A stretch of 64,000 nucleotides of DNA from Ferrimonas senticii DSM 18821 (GCF_000422665.1 NZ_AUGM01000001.1:675352-739351); one strand, 5' to 3'. Shown: positions 23,701-32,852, counted from the stretch's first letter. Notes: generated by a model from the letters alone, not told the origin. Made by a program: numbers and translations.

Positions 23701-24341
23701 ACTAACAACGGGTCATCACTGCCTTCAACTTTGCCCAGCAGCGGCCGCAGGGCCAGTTGCAGATCCCGTGGCTGCTGGTAAAACTTCGCCAGCGCCGCCA
23801 CCGAATCGGCATCCGCTTGATAGAAATGGCTGCGCCAATAGTCGCGCACCGCCTCTTCTTCCAAGAAACTTAAGTCGGTTTCCAGCTCCAGATTGAACAA
23901 ACTGCCAGAATCAAAGGCGTGTTCCCGCAGCATCCGCTGACACCAAGAATGGATGGTGTGCACCGCCGCTTGATCCATCGACTGGGCGGCCACCTCTAAT
24001 AAACGGGCGCAGCGTGGGTGTTGCTCAATGGGGTAATCCGCCAGCAACTGGGTTAACACCTCGTCGTTGGGGTTACCGCTGCGAAACACCATCGCTGCCT
24101 CAACCAAGCGGGCGCGGATCCGGTCTTTTAGCTCCTCGGTGGCGGCTTTGGTAAAAGTCACCACCAAGATCTGCTCTGGCGTCAGCGCCCCCTGAGGATG
24201 ACCAGCGTCGGCGCCGCCATGTCCCAGCACCAAGCGCAGATACAGCGCGGCAATGGTGTAAGTTTTACCGGTACCGGCCGAGGCCTCAATCAGGCGCGTA
24301 CCGCCCAGCGGAAAGGTTAACGAATTAAGCGCGATTGCCAT
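20733..24341 (-). CDS. recB: RecBCD exonuclease V, RecB subunit
   Basis: This 1202-residue UvrD-like 3'-5' helicase carries a C-terminal nuclease. Walker A is EASAGTGKTYTIAALYLRL at residues about 19-37. The helicase motif LIDEFQDTDPIQYGIF is near 375-390, with GDPKQAIYAFRGAD after it. KVITIHKSKGLQYKLVFLPF (about 740) and LLYVAITRAEYA follow. The nuclease motif YVADYKSNYLG lies near residue 1095, where the Asp and Lys are catalytic. The length matches E. coli RecB (1180 aa). ATG 24341 is three bases after the recC stop; the in-frame TTG 24344 is ignored. It is the middle gene of recC-recB-recD. Confidence 0.97.
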   Translation of the reverse strand: MAIALNSLTFPLGGTRLIEASAGTGKTYTIAALYLRLVLGHGGADAGHPQGALTPEQILVVTFTKAATEELKDRIRARLVEAAMVFRSGNPNDEVLTQLLADYPIEQHPRCARLLEVAAQSMDQAAVHTIHSWCQRMLREHAFDSGSLFNLELETDLSFLEEEAVRDYWRSHFYQADADSVAALAKFYQQPRDLQLALRPLLGKVEGSDDPLLVAAAKAEKIERCKAIWRSLWPELKAQLTEAIAKKQLNGNKVRANHPDKLEAWLSSDDELPEGTLATRYTTGGMLDAAKKGSAPLESPAFAALENLNIELEKLDLKQTLLRHAADWVNQRIIAEKQRLALLGHDDLINDLGSALATDDGQLAAKIRHQFPVALIDEFQDTDPIQYGIFSSLYLNQSQLGLMMIGDPKQAIYAFRGADIYTYLQARDDTAGHHYTLGKNFRSTAAMVTAANALFEQAQGYPDGAFMYQQRIPFESVAANGKRRQWQQCGQAQAAMHFIWQPSDDPISKAEYLALMSEQAAERITLMLNQGQQRQSGFVDINNGDDIEPVGAADIAVLVRDFTEANAIRSALAARGVRSVYLSDKESVYLSDEAADLRLLLTAAVYPQDDRAVRAALACRTLGLNFSQLELLSRDERAWEQQLDTFKTLQLIWQQQGILPMLRQLLVRFDVAQRLLHEPDLGERRLTNLLHLAELLQAAAAGLDGELALLRYLTEQCSDQGERSDEQVMRLESDAALVKVITIHKSKGLQYKLVFLPFILSFRQAKAGAALFYRDADGANQLSFNPDDEAKALADRERLAEDIRLLYVAITRAEYACYLGLAPLKIGQGKKVNVHLNAFGKLLADGAPLDSADIVNKLEQLAQQPHTQLHFASEPSNVRYVGDGQLPPLPAPQPYQRQPFGRWWVSSYSGLLAGMSHSQPAAEVESSSDRYATEASADQLAEMMLTAVSSEQPVQPQPGTIHAFPKGAAAGTFLHDLFEWACQEQRFQIDAEALQEYLAQHCPSHGFAGFESLLAPWFVEALQVPLPLNGLNASLLQLPLALPELEFWFAVNHADIGKLDALVRQHIWPHLPRPSLNPIQLNGMLKGFIDLTFYVDGRYYVADYKSNYLGADASAYQPQAMQQAMLEHRYDLQAALYTLALHRLLKSRLADYDFDRDIGGGLYLFLRGLQAGQLGQGALTVSPSKALIEQMDQLFRGAEAAV

Positions 24342-24344
24342 CAA

Positions 24345-27300
24345 TCAGTCCTGCCACTGGGCAGCCTCCAGTAGCGGTTGGTAAAGTAATTTACAGTTGG
24401 ATTCAAAGCCGTGTTCTAGCAATTGGCTAAAGCGCTGCCAGCAGCGGCTTTGGTAGGGGCTATAGCCAAGATCACCGGCTAGCCGATTATCGCCTTCAAA
24501 GGCATTGGTGGCCGCGCGCAGCGCTTTGTCGGCATCGTTTGATTTGGCCATCTCGGCCAACCACGCGATCCCGGCCGCCGGTGCCAGTGCCAGCGGCTGC
24601 GCCATACCATCCCGATAGCTTTGCAGCAGCTGAATTAAATAACCACGGGCATCGGCCGCCGCTAGCGGTTCAAAGCGCCAAATGCCATCGGCGGCCACAA
24701 GGAAACTGGTCACCTGTTGCTGCTCGGCCTGATATTGGCTGTTAGCCGCAACGTGCTGCAACCACAGCAAGCGTGCATCCAACGGTTTTTTCAAGCGCTG
24801 GCTATCGGCCAGTTTCTTCGGCAACACCAGCAGTTGATAGCAGTGCTGACCGTCAGTTAACAGCCCGGTCAACCAATCCTCAATTGCCAAATCGTTGTGG
24901 CTAAATTTAACCTCCCGCGCTGGCACCGGTTGCCAACTGCCAGCCAGTCGCAACGCCTGTTCAAAGGCGCTGAGCACCGGCGCGCTCAGCCCTTGGGTGG
25001 CTATCTTGGCAAAGCCACCGATTGGCAGTTGACCACGGCCTTGCCAACGGTCGAACTGGGCAGCCACGGTCTGCTCTAGGTTGGCATCATGGCTCTGCTC
25101 AGCCAATGCGCTGAACAGTTGTTGACGTAACAGATGATGCTCCAGCGCATCAAAGGCAAAGGGCTCAAGATCGTTAGCCAGTGCCGCCTCATCATCGAGC
25201 CAGATCCCCAGGCGGCGCCCTAAAAACAGCTTGGCGGGATCGCGCATTAATGCGGCTAAGTCCTGCAAATTCAGCGAACTTTGCGGCTGCCATGGCGGCA
25301 GTGGCTGCGGTTCGACCGGCGCCAACGGTTGATGGATCTGTTGCCACTCCAGCGCAAACGATTGCAGCCCGCTGCCATCAAAATAGCGGCGGCTAAATGG
25401 CTGCAACGGATGGCTTTGAGTAATGGCGCTGATGATGTCGGAGCCATCGGCGGCGCAGTAACCGGCGCGAATGTGATCCAGCAGTTGCCCCAGCAGCACC
25501 GATGGCGTGCGCTCGGCGTTGTCGCGAGCGTTGTGGCCGACGTAACTGAGGTACAGCCATTGCCGCGCCGCCAACAGCGCCTCTAAAAACAAGTAGCGAT
25601 CGTCCTCGCGGCGGCTACGATCACCGGTGCGATACTGCGATGGAATGCGATTACCTGCGCCATCCAGTTGTCCCGCCATCGCCATCAGATCAAAATCCAG
25701 CGGCGGCCGTGAACGGGGATAATCTTCGTCGTTCATCCCCAGCAAACAGACTTGGGCAAATGGGATCGCCCGCATCGGCATCAAGGTGCAAAAGTTGACT
25801 CGACCAGCCAAGAATCGCTGCGACACCCCTTCGCCCTCAAACGGCGCTAAACAGACCTCTTTAAGTACAGTGATCGGCAACGCCTCGACCACGCCGGCGT
25901 CGCTACAGGCGATCTGCCACTGTGCCAAAGTCTCTTTTAGGGTGGTGAGGATACTGGCTTCGATATCATCTTGGGCACAGAACAAGGCATCTAAGGCATG
26001 GCCGAGCCCCTCTGCCCATTGCGCCGGATGCCAATGCTGGCTGTAGAAACGCCAGATCCCCTCAAGGGTATCAACCAGCGCCGCCAGTTTGCCCACCAGC
26101 GCCGCATCCAGACCGCCAATCTCTTCGCATGGTTCAATCCCATGCCAAACTTGGCCATCGCCAACAGCGTAGCCCAACAGCATCCGCTTAAGACCAAACG
26201 ACCAGGTGTTTTGCTCTAGCGCCTCGGGCAGATTGAGGCTGTGACGCTGCTCGCCATGCAAGCCCCAACGGATCCCAGCCTGTTCAATCCAGCGTTGCAG
26301 CAGCGGCAGATCCGCCTCGGCAATCTCGAAGCGCGCCCGCAGCGCCGGTACCGCCAACAGATCCAGCAGCTCCGACACCGCAAAACGTGCCGAGCTAAGA
26401 CCAAACAAGGTTTCCAGCGCCAGCAACATCACTTGATGGCCGCGCTGCGGCCGGTCGGCGATGGTAAACGGCAGATAGCGGCTGTCGCTCGGATCGAAAC
26501 GGCCAAACACCGCTTCGATGTAGGGCGCGTATTGGCTAACATCGGGCATCATCACAATCACATCCGCCGGTTGCAGTTGCGGATTGTCGGCAAAGCGCTT
26601 GAGCAACTGATCGTGGAGGATCTCAACCTCGCGCTGACGCGAATGTGCCAGCACCAGTTGCAGCGAATCATCATCATCAGCGACGACGCTCGGCTCTGAT
26701 GGCAGCGGCGCCAAATCGAAGATCCCGCGCTGCAGTTGGGTTAACAGGCTATCGCCCTCAGGCTCGGCGAATAGGTCAATCTGCTGGAAGTTGCCTTGGT
26801 ACAACTCCGGCTGGTCGTATTCATACAGCATGCCGATATAATCGCGCCCCTGCTTGCCCCAAGCCGCCAACAACGGGTTTACGTGGTTGTGCTGCTGATC
26901 TTCATCAAGCACCTCCGGCAGACCGGCTTTGCGCTGGTGACGGGCGTTTTGCAGCTGGCGTTTAAGTAAGTCTTTGTCTTCAACAATGTCGCCCCAAAAG
27001 TGCTGACAGGGGTTGTTGATGCACAGCAGCACTTGGCAGTGCTCGGCCAGCGCCGCCAGCACTTCGATGCTTTGTTTTGGCAAAGCACTGATGCCAAACA
27101 CCACCAACCGACGCGGCAGCCTGGCCGGAACTGCGCCCCTGGCCAAGGTATCGATAAAACGTTGGTGTAACTCAGCGCGGGAAGTCTCCCGCTCGGCGGC
27201 GGTCATATCCGCCAAGATGGCGCGCCACAACTGCGCTTGCCACAGCTGTTTCAGCGGCAGTGGGCTGCGCACCCCGTGACCAGAAACGATCACATCGTCG

Positions 27301-27758
27301 CCGGCCGCCCAGTGCTGCAACCAGTCGCCACGATAGACCTGATACTGGTCGTACAGATCCGCCAATTGTTCCGCCAACTGGTCGCGCTTACGGGTTGGCT
27401 GATCACCAGACAAAAATCGTTTCAGTGACTCAAAATCGGGACGGTCGACCAAACTTGGCAGCATCCGCAGCAACCGCCAACGCAGTTGTGGTTTATCGAA
27501 TGGCGACTGCTTTGGCACCACCGCCTCGCCCAGCACGCATCGATAGAGTTGCCAGATAAACCGCGATGGCATCTGCATCTGCAAATTACAGGCGATGCCG
27601 TGGCCATCATCCGCCGCCAGCGCCAGTTTCAGCCACTGCGCCATGCCGTTACTCTGGACCAGAAAAATTTCTGGCTCTAAGGGCGCTAACGGATATTGTG
27701 CCAACCACTGCACCACCAACTCGCGCAGCTGTTCTATCTGATTCGAGTGAAGCATCAT
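24345..27758 (-). CDS. recC: RecBCD exonuclease V, RecC subunit
   Basis: This is a 1137-residue RecC, the Chi-scanning subunit with inactive helicase and nuclease folds. The N-terminus MMLHSNQIEQLRELVVQWL with EPEIFLVQSNGMAQWLKLAL and FIWQLYRCVLG corresponds to the start of E. coli RecC (1122 aa). Mid-protein FCTLMPMRAIPFAQVCLLGMNDEDYPRSRPPLDFDLM is a highly conserved RecC block. The frame is open upstream to 27971, but ATG 27758 matches the family start. It is the first gene of the operon and is divergent from the SIMPL gene, with about 250 nt between starts. Confidence 0.95.
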   Translation of the reverse strand: MMLHSNQIEQLRELVVQWLAQYPLAPLEPEIFLVQSNGMAQWLKLALAADDGHGIACNLQMQMPSRFIWQLYRCVLGEAVVPKQSPFDKPQLRWRLLRMLPSLVDRPDFESLKRFLSGDQPTRKRDQLAEQLADLYDQYQVYRGDWLQHWAAGDDVIVSGHGVRSPLPLKQLWQAQLWRAILADMTAAERETSRAELHQRFIDTLARGAVPARLPRRLVVFGISALPKQSIEVLAALAEHCQVLLCINNPCQHFWGDIVEDKDLLKRQLQNARHQRKAGLPEVLDEDQQHNHVNPLLAAWGKQGRDYIGMLYEYDQPELYQGNFQQIDLFAEPEGDSLLTQLQRGIFDLAPLPSEPSVVADDDDSLQLVLAHSRQREVEILHDQLLKRFADNPQLQPADVIVMMPDVSQYAPYIEAVFGRFDPSDSRYLPFTIADRPQRGHQVMLLALETLFGLSSARFAVSELLDLLAVPALRARFEIAEADLPLLQRWIEQAGIRWGLHGEQRHSLNLPEALEQNTWSFGLKRMLLGYAVGDGQVWHGIEPCEEIGGLDAALVGKLAALVDTLEGIWRFYSQHWHPAQWAEGLGHALDALFCAQDDIEASILTTLKETLAQWQIACSDAGVVEALPITVLKEVCLAPFEGEGVSQRFLAGRVNFCTLMPMRAIPFAQVCLLGMNDEDYPRSRPPLDFDLMAMAGQLDGAGNRIPSQYRTGDRSRREDDRYLFLEALLAARQWLYLSYVGHNARDNAERTPSVLLGQLLDHIRAGYCAADGSDIISAITQSHPLQPFSRRYFDGSGLQSFALEWQQIHQPLAPVEPQPLPPWQPQSSLNLQDLAALMRDPAKLFLGRRLGIWLDDEAALANDLEPFAFDALEHHLLRQQLFSALAEQSHDANLEQTVAAQFDRWQGRGQLPIGGFAKIATQGLSAPVLSAFEQALRLAGSWQPVPAREVKFSHNDLAIEDWLTGLLTDGQHCYQLLVLPKKLADSQRLKKPLDARLLWLQHVAANSQYQAEQQQVTSFLVAADGIWRFEPLAAADARGYLIQLLQSYRDGMAQPLALAPAAGIAWLAEMAKSNDADKALRAATNAFEGDNRLAGDLGYSPYQSRCWQRFSQLLEHGFESNCKLLYQPLLEAAQWQD

Positions 27759-28011
27759 CAGACCATTGGTCAGCGGCGCTGCCGCTGGTGGAAGGAGTTG
27801 ATTCGCCAAGATTTCGCCTTTGTTGTTTGGCCACAAGCAAGAACTGGATAATACCCAAAGCAGGCTGAATTTGTTGACCAAATTGGCCGCCCAATAGGCA
27901 TCGGCCAGCGGCGCCAGCACAACCGCATATTTTGTGGCCAGCACCGCATAGTCGCAGTACATTAATGACACTGATTTTTGCTTTGGCAGCTCACCGTAAT
28001 GGAGTCACAGT

Positions 28012-28725
28012 ATGGTTAACGAACGCAGTGCCGTGTATTTGGGACTTTCGCTGTTTTTTGGATTAGCGCTACTGGGGATGCAGTTGGCGGATGCAGCGCT
28101 CGATTATCGCCAATTGGAGCGGCGCGTTACCGTTAAAGGCTTGGCAGAACAAGAGGTAATGGCGGACGTGGTGATCTGGCCAATCCAATTTAGCGCCGCC
28201 GATGATGATTTAGGCCAGCTTTACCAAACCCTAGAGCAACAAGCGGAACAGATCAGCGCGTTCTTATTGCTCAACGGCATCAGTGAAACCGAGATCAGCA
28301 AAGCGCCACCGGCAATTACCGATCGTTCGGCGCAGCAATACGGCAGCCGCGAACCGAATCAACTGCGCTTTGCCGCACTGCAAACCGTGACCGTCTATTC
28401 CAATCAAATTGAATCGGTGCGGGCGGTGATGAACAAGCTGGCCGAACTTGGCAAACAGGGCATCGTCTTCACCGGTGGCGATTATCAAGCGCAAACCGAA
28501 TACCTGTTTACCGGCCTCAACAGCTTAAAACCAACCATGGTCGAGGAAGCCACTCGCAACGCTCGTGACGTCGCCGAACGCTTTGCCAAAGATTCCGCTA
28601 GCCGCCTTGGCAAGATCCGCTGTGCTACTCAAGGCCAGTTCTCCATCAGTTCTAGGGACAACAACAATCCGCACATTAAAAAAGTACGGGTAGTCTCTAC
28701 CGTTGAATACTATTTATCCGATTAA
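28012..28725 (+). CDS. SIMPL domain-containing periplasmic protein (DUF541)
   Basis: This 237-residue protein has a single N-terminal membrane helix or uncleaved signal (residues 8-29), then a SIMPL/DUF541 domain. It starts with RRVTVKGLAEQEVMADVVIWPIQF and continues through VTVYSNQIESVRAVMNKLAELGKQGI to the conserved C-terminal EEATRNARDVAERFAKDSASRLGKI block and a closing VVSTVEYYL strand. The family localises to the envelope; its function is not defined, and some members affect stress tolerance. ATG 28012 follows GGAG with 8-nt spacing. MITE copy 3 begins 14 nt after the stop. Confidence 0.88.
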   Translation: MVNERSAVYLGLSLFFGLALLGMQLADAALDYRQLERRVTVKGLAEQEVMADVVIWPIQFSAADDDLGQLYQTLEQQAEQISAFLLLNGISETEISKAPPAITDRSAQQYGSREPNQLRFAALQTVTVYSNQIESVRAVMNKLAELGKQGIVFTGGDYQAQTEYLFTGLNSLKPTMVEEATRNARDVAERFAKDSASRLGKIRCATQGQFSISSRDNNNPHIKKVRVVSTVEYYLSD

Positions 28726-28738
28726 ACCGAAGCGACAC

Positions 28739-29004
28739 TAGGGCGTGTTGACGTTTGATGTTCGTAATTTGGTCGAGGATAGCGGCTGTCAATCGAGGAT
28801 TGCGATTGAAGGCCCTCTCTTCAGAAATAAAAATCAGGGCTCTACGTCGAAATCGTATGACGAAGAGTGACGGCCGCTAGTCCGGCCCTGCAAGGCGCCC
28901 TTCGGTGATTAATGACCATTCAAATTGACTAAGCAAGTCTAATTTGGCGTTGAAAATGGCCAATGATGGGCGCAAAGATATACGACAAAGGCCAACACGC
29001 CCTA
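28739..29004 (+). mobile_element. MITE-like inverted-repeat element, copy 3
   Basis: This 266-bp element is in the same orientation as copy 2. Its left end TAGGGCGTGTTGACGTTTG and right end CAAAGGCCAACACGCCCTA are imperfect inverted repeats. Relative to the other copies it carries a ~20-bp internal insertion (CCTCTCTTCAGAAATAAAAA region, about 28813-28835). It lies between the SIMPL and isochorismatase genes; its right edge is 17 nt before the isochorismatase start codon, so the promoter of that gene may come from, or be displaced by, the element. Confidence 0.87.
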
Positions 29005-29021
29005 AGCAACAAGGAAGGTTT

Positions 29022-29564
29022 ATGCAAGCGTTGATGATCATTGATATGCAAAACGACTTTGTCGATCCCGCTGGCCGCGCGGTAGTGGCGCAGGCGCAAG
29101 CGACAGTCGCCACCATCGCCAAGCTGCTTAGCCATTGGCGCCAGCAGAGGTGGCCGGTTATCCATGTGCTGCGCCGCCACCACAGCGACGGCAGCGATTC
29201 AGAGGTATTTCGGCGCCACGCTCCGGTTTGCGTCGCCGACAGTTGGGGGGCTATCCCCTACCCCAGCTTAGAGCCGCAAAGCGGCGATTGGGTGCTGTAC
29301 AAAACCCGCTTTAGCGCCTTTTATCGCACCGAACTGGAACAACTGTTGGCAACCCATGGCATCGACTCATTAGCGATCTGCGGCACCCAGTTACCCAACT
29401 GCATTCGAGGCACGGTGATGGACGGGCTCTATCGCGATCTGCAAATCACCATTGTCGAAGACGCCTGTTCGGCGCAAAATCAGCAGATAGCCAGTAATAA
29501 CATCATCGATATGCGTAATATGGGCGCAGTCGAAACCCACAGCAGTAATTTGCTTAATCAGTGA
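29022..29564 (+). CDS. Isochorismatase-family cysteine hydrolase
   Basis: This 180-residue alpha/beta hydrolase of the cysteine-hydrolase superfamily includes nicotinamidases, ureidoacrylate amidohydrolases and isochorismatases. The catalytic triad is visible: Asp in MIIDMQNDFVD (residue 8), Lys in LYKTRFSAF (near 93) and the Cys in CGTQLPNCIRGT (near 126). The substrate cannot be assigned. ATG 29022 is fixed by AAGGAAGG at 29011-29018; a longer frame reaching into MITE copy 3 (from 28944) is not used. It is 9 nt upstream of the DUF2897 gene and probably cotranscribed. Confidence 0.87.
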   Translation: MQALMIIDMQNDFVDPAGRAVVAQAQATVATIAKLLSHWRQQRWPVIHVLRRHHSDGSDSEVFRRHAPVCVADSWGAIPYPSLEPQSGDWVLYKTRFSAFYRTELEQLLATHGIDSLAICGTQLPNCIRGTVMDGLYRDLQITIVEDACSAQNQQIASNNIIDMRNMGAVETHSSNLLNQ

Positions 29565-29573
29565 GACAACCCG

Positions 29574-29780
29574 ATGGAACCGTGGCACGGCATTCTTATT
29601 CTCATTTTGGTGATCGCGGTGGTGGTTGGTAACTTGATGCTGATCCGCCATCTAGGCGACATCAAATTACCTAAGAAGATGCCCACCGAAGAGCTAAAAG
29701 AGACCGTCGATAAGTTAAATCAGCAACTTGATATTAATCATCGTCAACAGCCGCCGGCAAACGGCAGCGGCAAACGCTGA
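29574..29780 (+). CDS. DUF2897 small membrane protein
   Basis: This is a 68-residue protein with one membrane helix (residues about 6-25, ILILILVIAVVVGNLMLI). The family-typical cytosolic segment RHLGDIKLPKKMPTEELKETVDKLNQQL and a polar tail follow. DUF2897 proteins are gammaproteobacterial and uncharacterised. It is second in a two-gene unit after the isochorismatase-like gene, closed by a terminator at 29803-29833. Confidence 0.82.
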   Translation: MEPWHGILILILVIAVVVGNLMLIRHLGDIKLPKKMPTEELKETVDKLNQQLDINHRQQPPANGSGKR

Positions 29781-29802
29781 ACCGTCATTCAGAAATCTAT
29801 CG

Positions 29803-29833
29803 GCCCAGCTGGGATTTTTCCGGCTGGGCTTTT
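29803..29833 (+). terminator. Intrinsic terminator after the DUF2897 gene
   Basis: The GCCCAGC / GCTGGGC stem with a 13-nt loop is followed by TTTT, 22 nt after the DUF2897 stop. Confidence 0.8.
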
Positions 29834-29942
29834 ATATGCTATAAAATCAATCACCTAGGTCATCTATTAAGCAAATATTTTGCTACATAGTCTCGCCACT
29901 AGAGTTACACTTACGCTGCAAGTTTTTCAGAGGGGTGCAACA

Positions 29943-32852
29943 GTGGTTAAGCAGTGGTGGGATAAACGTTGGGTTCGAGTGGGCAGTTACAGTGCCATCG
30001 CTTTTGGGGTCTATTGTGGACTGCTGGGCTACGCGCTGCCGGAACTGGCCAAATCGCAGGTACCGAAATGGATTGCCAACAACACCGATGGCGAACTGAG
30101 TGTCGCCGACATTCAGTTCCATCCACTGGAATGGCGACTGCAGATCGACCAACTGCAGCTGACAGATAAGCAACAGCAACCGGCGTTGACGCTGGAGCAA
30201 GCGGTGCTGGATCTCGATCCGTGGCGGTCTCTGGCAAACTGGCAAGGTCAGGTGCGAGAACTCACTTTGATCGCCCCAGATCTGCAGCTACGCAATCATC
30301 AGGGTACGCTCAATCTGGTCGAGATTTTTGCGCCGCTTACCGCTAATGCCGAACCCGCCAGCAGCGAAGTGCCAACCGAACCGCAACCCATCCCACTGGC
30401 GGTCGATAAGCTGACCTTAAGCAACGGTCGCGTCGGTTATCAGCAGGATCAGCGCACGCCGCTGCAATTTACCCCACTAAATATTGAGGCCAGTAACCTC
30501 AATTTAGCCCAAGCGGATAACCGCACCCGCTTAACGCTTACCGGTGCTGGTGATGGCAAACTGAGCGTCGATGTTGCCAGCCAGTTGACGCCGTTGAAAC
30601 TGGATGTGGCGCTAAAGCTAACCAACGCTGAGCTCAAGCCCTATTGGCAGTTTGCCCAGTTACCCCTGCGTTTCGATCTGGACGATGGCCGCTTAAGCGT
30701 CAGTGCCAATCTGGCGATTGCCGAACAGGGCGAGCAGCTTGCGGTAAACCTGAATGATGGCCAAATTGGCCTTGATGACTTAATCCTGAGTCATCAACAG
30801 CAACCACTGTTGGCGGTTGATAACTTGAGCCTCAAGCAGATCCAATTGGATCTCCTCAAACAGCAGGTTAACCTTGCCGAGATCGCCATCGATGGTGGCC
30901 ACCTGTATGCCAGTCTGAGTCAAGATGGTCTCGATTTAGCGACCATTTTCAGCCCAATAACCACAGATAGCAGCAATTCAGCACCACAAACCTCAGCCAC
31001 CGCAGCGTCTAAGCAAGCGCCAACCACAACCGATGAAGCACCGTGGCAACTGCAAGTTGGCGCCGCTAAGCTTGGCAACTGGCAACTGAATTTCAGCGAC
31101 CAAACGGTGGCCAGCGCCGCCAACTGGCAGCTGCAGATCGAGAATTTCAGCACCGGACAACTGAGCCAAGATCTCACCCAGCCAATTACCCTAGCGCTCA
31201 ACAGTCGCATCAACCAAACCGCCCGTTTTGACTTTAACGGTACCTTGTTGCCACAACCGCTAAGCCTGCAATCAACCCTAAAGCTGCAGGATTTTGCGCT
31301 GCTTGATACGCTGCCTTATTGGCAGCAACAACTGGCATTGAAGCTGCTCTCTGGCAGCGCTGATGTCGAGGGCGAGTTCAACCTCGCCAGTACCGAGCCG
31401 CTGGATCTCAGCTTTAGCGGCCGTGCTGCTATCAATGACTTCAGCAGCCAAGATCCCGTCGGCCAGCGCGACCTATTGAAGTGGCAAGCGCTCAATTTCG
31501 ATGGCATCCAATTTGCGACCTCACCAATGGCGCTAGAGATCGCCACTATCGGTGCCGACAAGCCCTACGCCCGAGTGATCATCGATGAAGATGGCAGCAC
31601 CAACTTAAGCCAAATTGTGCCTGCAGCGCCGAAGTCCGCCGAACCCAGCAACCAACCTGCCGAAGCGCCAGACGGCGGAGAGTCACAACCGGCGATGGCA
31701 ATTCGCATCGGTGAAGTGCTTATCAGCAATGGCGATGCCTTCTTTGCGGACAATACCCTGATCCCTAAATTTGCCACCGGCATCGAACAACTTAACGGTC
31801 GCATCGGCAGCCTAAGCAGCAGCGAAAACAGCGTTGCTGAGGTCGACATCGCCGGCCAAGTAGACCGCTATGCCCCGGTAGCACTTAAAGGCAGCTTGCA
31901 ACCCTTCGGTGCCGAACGACAACTGGATTTGGGACTGACCTTTGATAACTTCGAGTTGACCTCGGTCAACCCCTACGCCGGTACCTACGCCGGTTACTAT
32001 GTTGACCAAGGCCAGTTGGACTTAGCGCTCAACTACAAACTCGATGGCAACGCCCTCAAGGGCAGCAATAAAGTGGTGCTTAATCAGCTGGTACTGGGGG
32101 AGCGCAGTAATTCTAAAGAGGCCAGCAATCTGCCGCTACCTTTGGCCGTCGCGCTGATGAAAGATGGCGATGGGGTGATCGATCTCGAACTGGATGTCGC
32201 CGGTAATGTCGACGACCCTGAGTTTGCCATCGGCCCACTGATCTTAAAGGCGCTTGGCAACCTGATCACCAAAGCGGTAACGGCACCGTTTGCACTACTT
32301 GGCAGCTTAATTGAGGGCGATGCGCCAGCGGAATTTGTCGCTTTTGATGCAGGTCAAGCACAGGTCACCACAGGGGCCAAAGATGAGCTGAAGCGCTTAA
32401 GTGACGCACTAAAACAGCGGCCAGAGTTATCGCTAACGGTGCTTGGTTCGGTATCGACCAGCAGCGATAGCTTGGCGCTGGCCAAACAATCGGTATCCGC
32501 CAAACTGGGGTTGGATATTGACCGCCTTGATGGCGATCAACAGTGGCAGCAACTGGAACAGTTGGCGCAAACCACCCTGGGTGAAATCGATTTTGCCGAG
32601 CTAAAAGCCCAACAGGATCCCAATGCCGATATCCAGTTGTGGCGCAGCCGCTTAAAGCAGTTGCTGCTGGAGCAGCAAAACATCGGTGATAAACAACTGG
32701 CGGATCTGGCGATGGCACGCGCCGCCGCCACTAAGCAGGTACTGGTGGATGATTTCGCTCTGCCTGCTGATAAGGTGTTTATCAAAGAGAGCCGCGTTGA
32801 TCTCGACACCCGCGGCAGTCGCGCCCATCTCGAACTCGGCGCTGGTGACTAA
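29943..32852 (+). CDS. DUF748 (AsmA-superfamily-like) large envelope protein
   Basis: This is a 969-residue protein with one N-terminal membrane anchor (residues about 12-32). A long periplasmic beta-rich region follows, full of AsmA/DUF748-type blocks such as ANNTDGELSVADIQFHPL, LTLEQAVLDLDPWRSL and DEDGSTNLSQIVPA. The late DGVIDLELDVAGNVDDPEFAIGPLI segment near 760 is a family signature. The C-terminus (from KDELKRLSDALKQRPELSLTVLG) resembles a degenerate OmpA-like or SPOR-like peptidoglycan-associated domain. Related AsmA-like proteins bridge the envelope for phospholipid transport; this is an inference from fold. A TTG 63 nt upstream is in frame, but GTG 29943 follows AGAGGGG at proper spacing. 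Confidence 0.83.
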   Translation: MVKQWWDKRWVRVGSYSAIAFGVYCGLLGYALPELAKSQVPKWIANNTDGELSVADIQFHPLEWRLQIDQLQLTDKQQQPALTLEQAVLDLDPWRSLANWQGQVRELTLIAPDLQLRNHQGTLNLVEIFAPLTANAEPASSEVPTEPQPIPLAVDKLTLSNGRVGYQQDQRTPLQFTPLNIEASNLNLAQADNRTRLTLTGAGDGKLSVDVASQLTPLKLDVALKLTNAELKPYWQFAQLPLRFDLDDGRLSVSANLAIAEQGEQLAVNLNDGQIGLDDLILSHQQQPLLAVDNLSLKQIQLDLLKQQVNLAEIAIDGGHLYASLSQDGLDLATIFSPITTDSSNSAPQTSATAASKQAPTTTDEAPWQLQVGAAKLGNWQLNFSDQTVASAANWQLQIENFSTGQLSQDLTQPITLALNSRINQTARFDFNGTLLPQPLSLQSTLKLQDFALLDTLPYWQQQLALKLLSGSADVEGEFNLASTEPLDLSFSGRAAINDFSSQDPVGQRDLLKWQALNFDGIQFATSPMALEIATIGADKPYARVIIDEDGSTNLSQIVPAAPKSAEPSNQPAEAPDGGESQPAMAIRIGEVLISNGDAFFADNTLIPKFATGIEQLNGRIGSLSSSENSVAEVDIAGQVDRYAPVALKGSLQPFGAERQLDLGLTFDNFELTSVNPYAGTYAGYYVDQGQLDLALNYKLDGNALKGSNKVVLNQLVLGERSNSKEASNLPLPLAVALMKDGDGVIDLELDVAGNVDDPEFAIGPLILKALGNLITKAVTAPFALLGSLIEGDAPAEFVAFDAGQAQVTTGAKDELKRLSDALKQRPELSLTVLGSVSTSSDSLALAKQSVSAKLGLDIDRLDGDQQWQQLEQLAQTTLGEIDFAELKAQQDPNADIQLWRSRLKQLLLEQQNIGDKQLADLAMARAAATKQVLVDDFALPADKVFIKESRVDLDTRGSRAHLELGAGD

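Noticed and set aside
28944..29021. Longer N-terminus for the isochorismatase-like protein reaching into MITE copy 3
   Set aside because: AAGGAAGG at 29011-29018 and the family start MQALMIIDMQNDF fix the start at 29022; the extra residues are encoded by the repeat.
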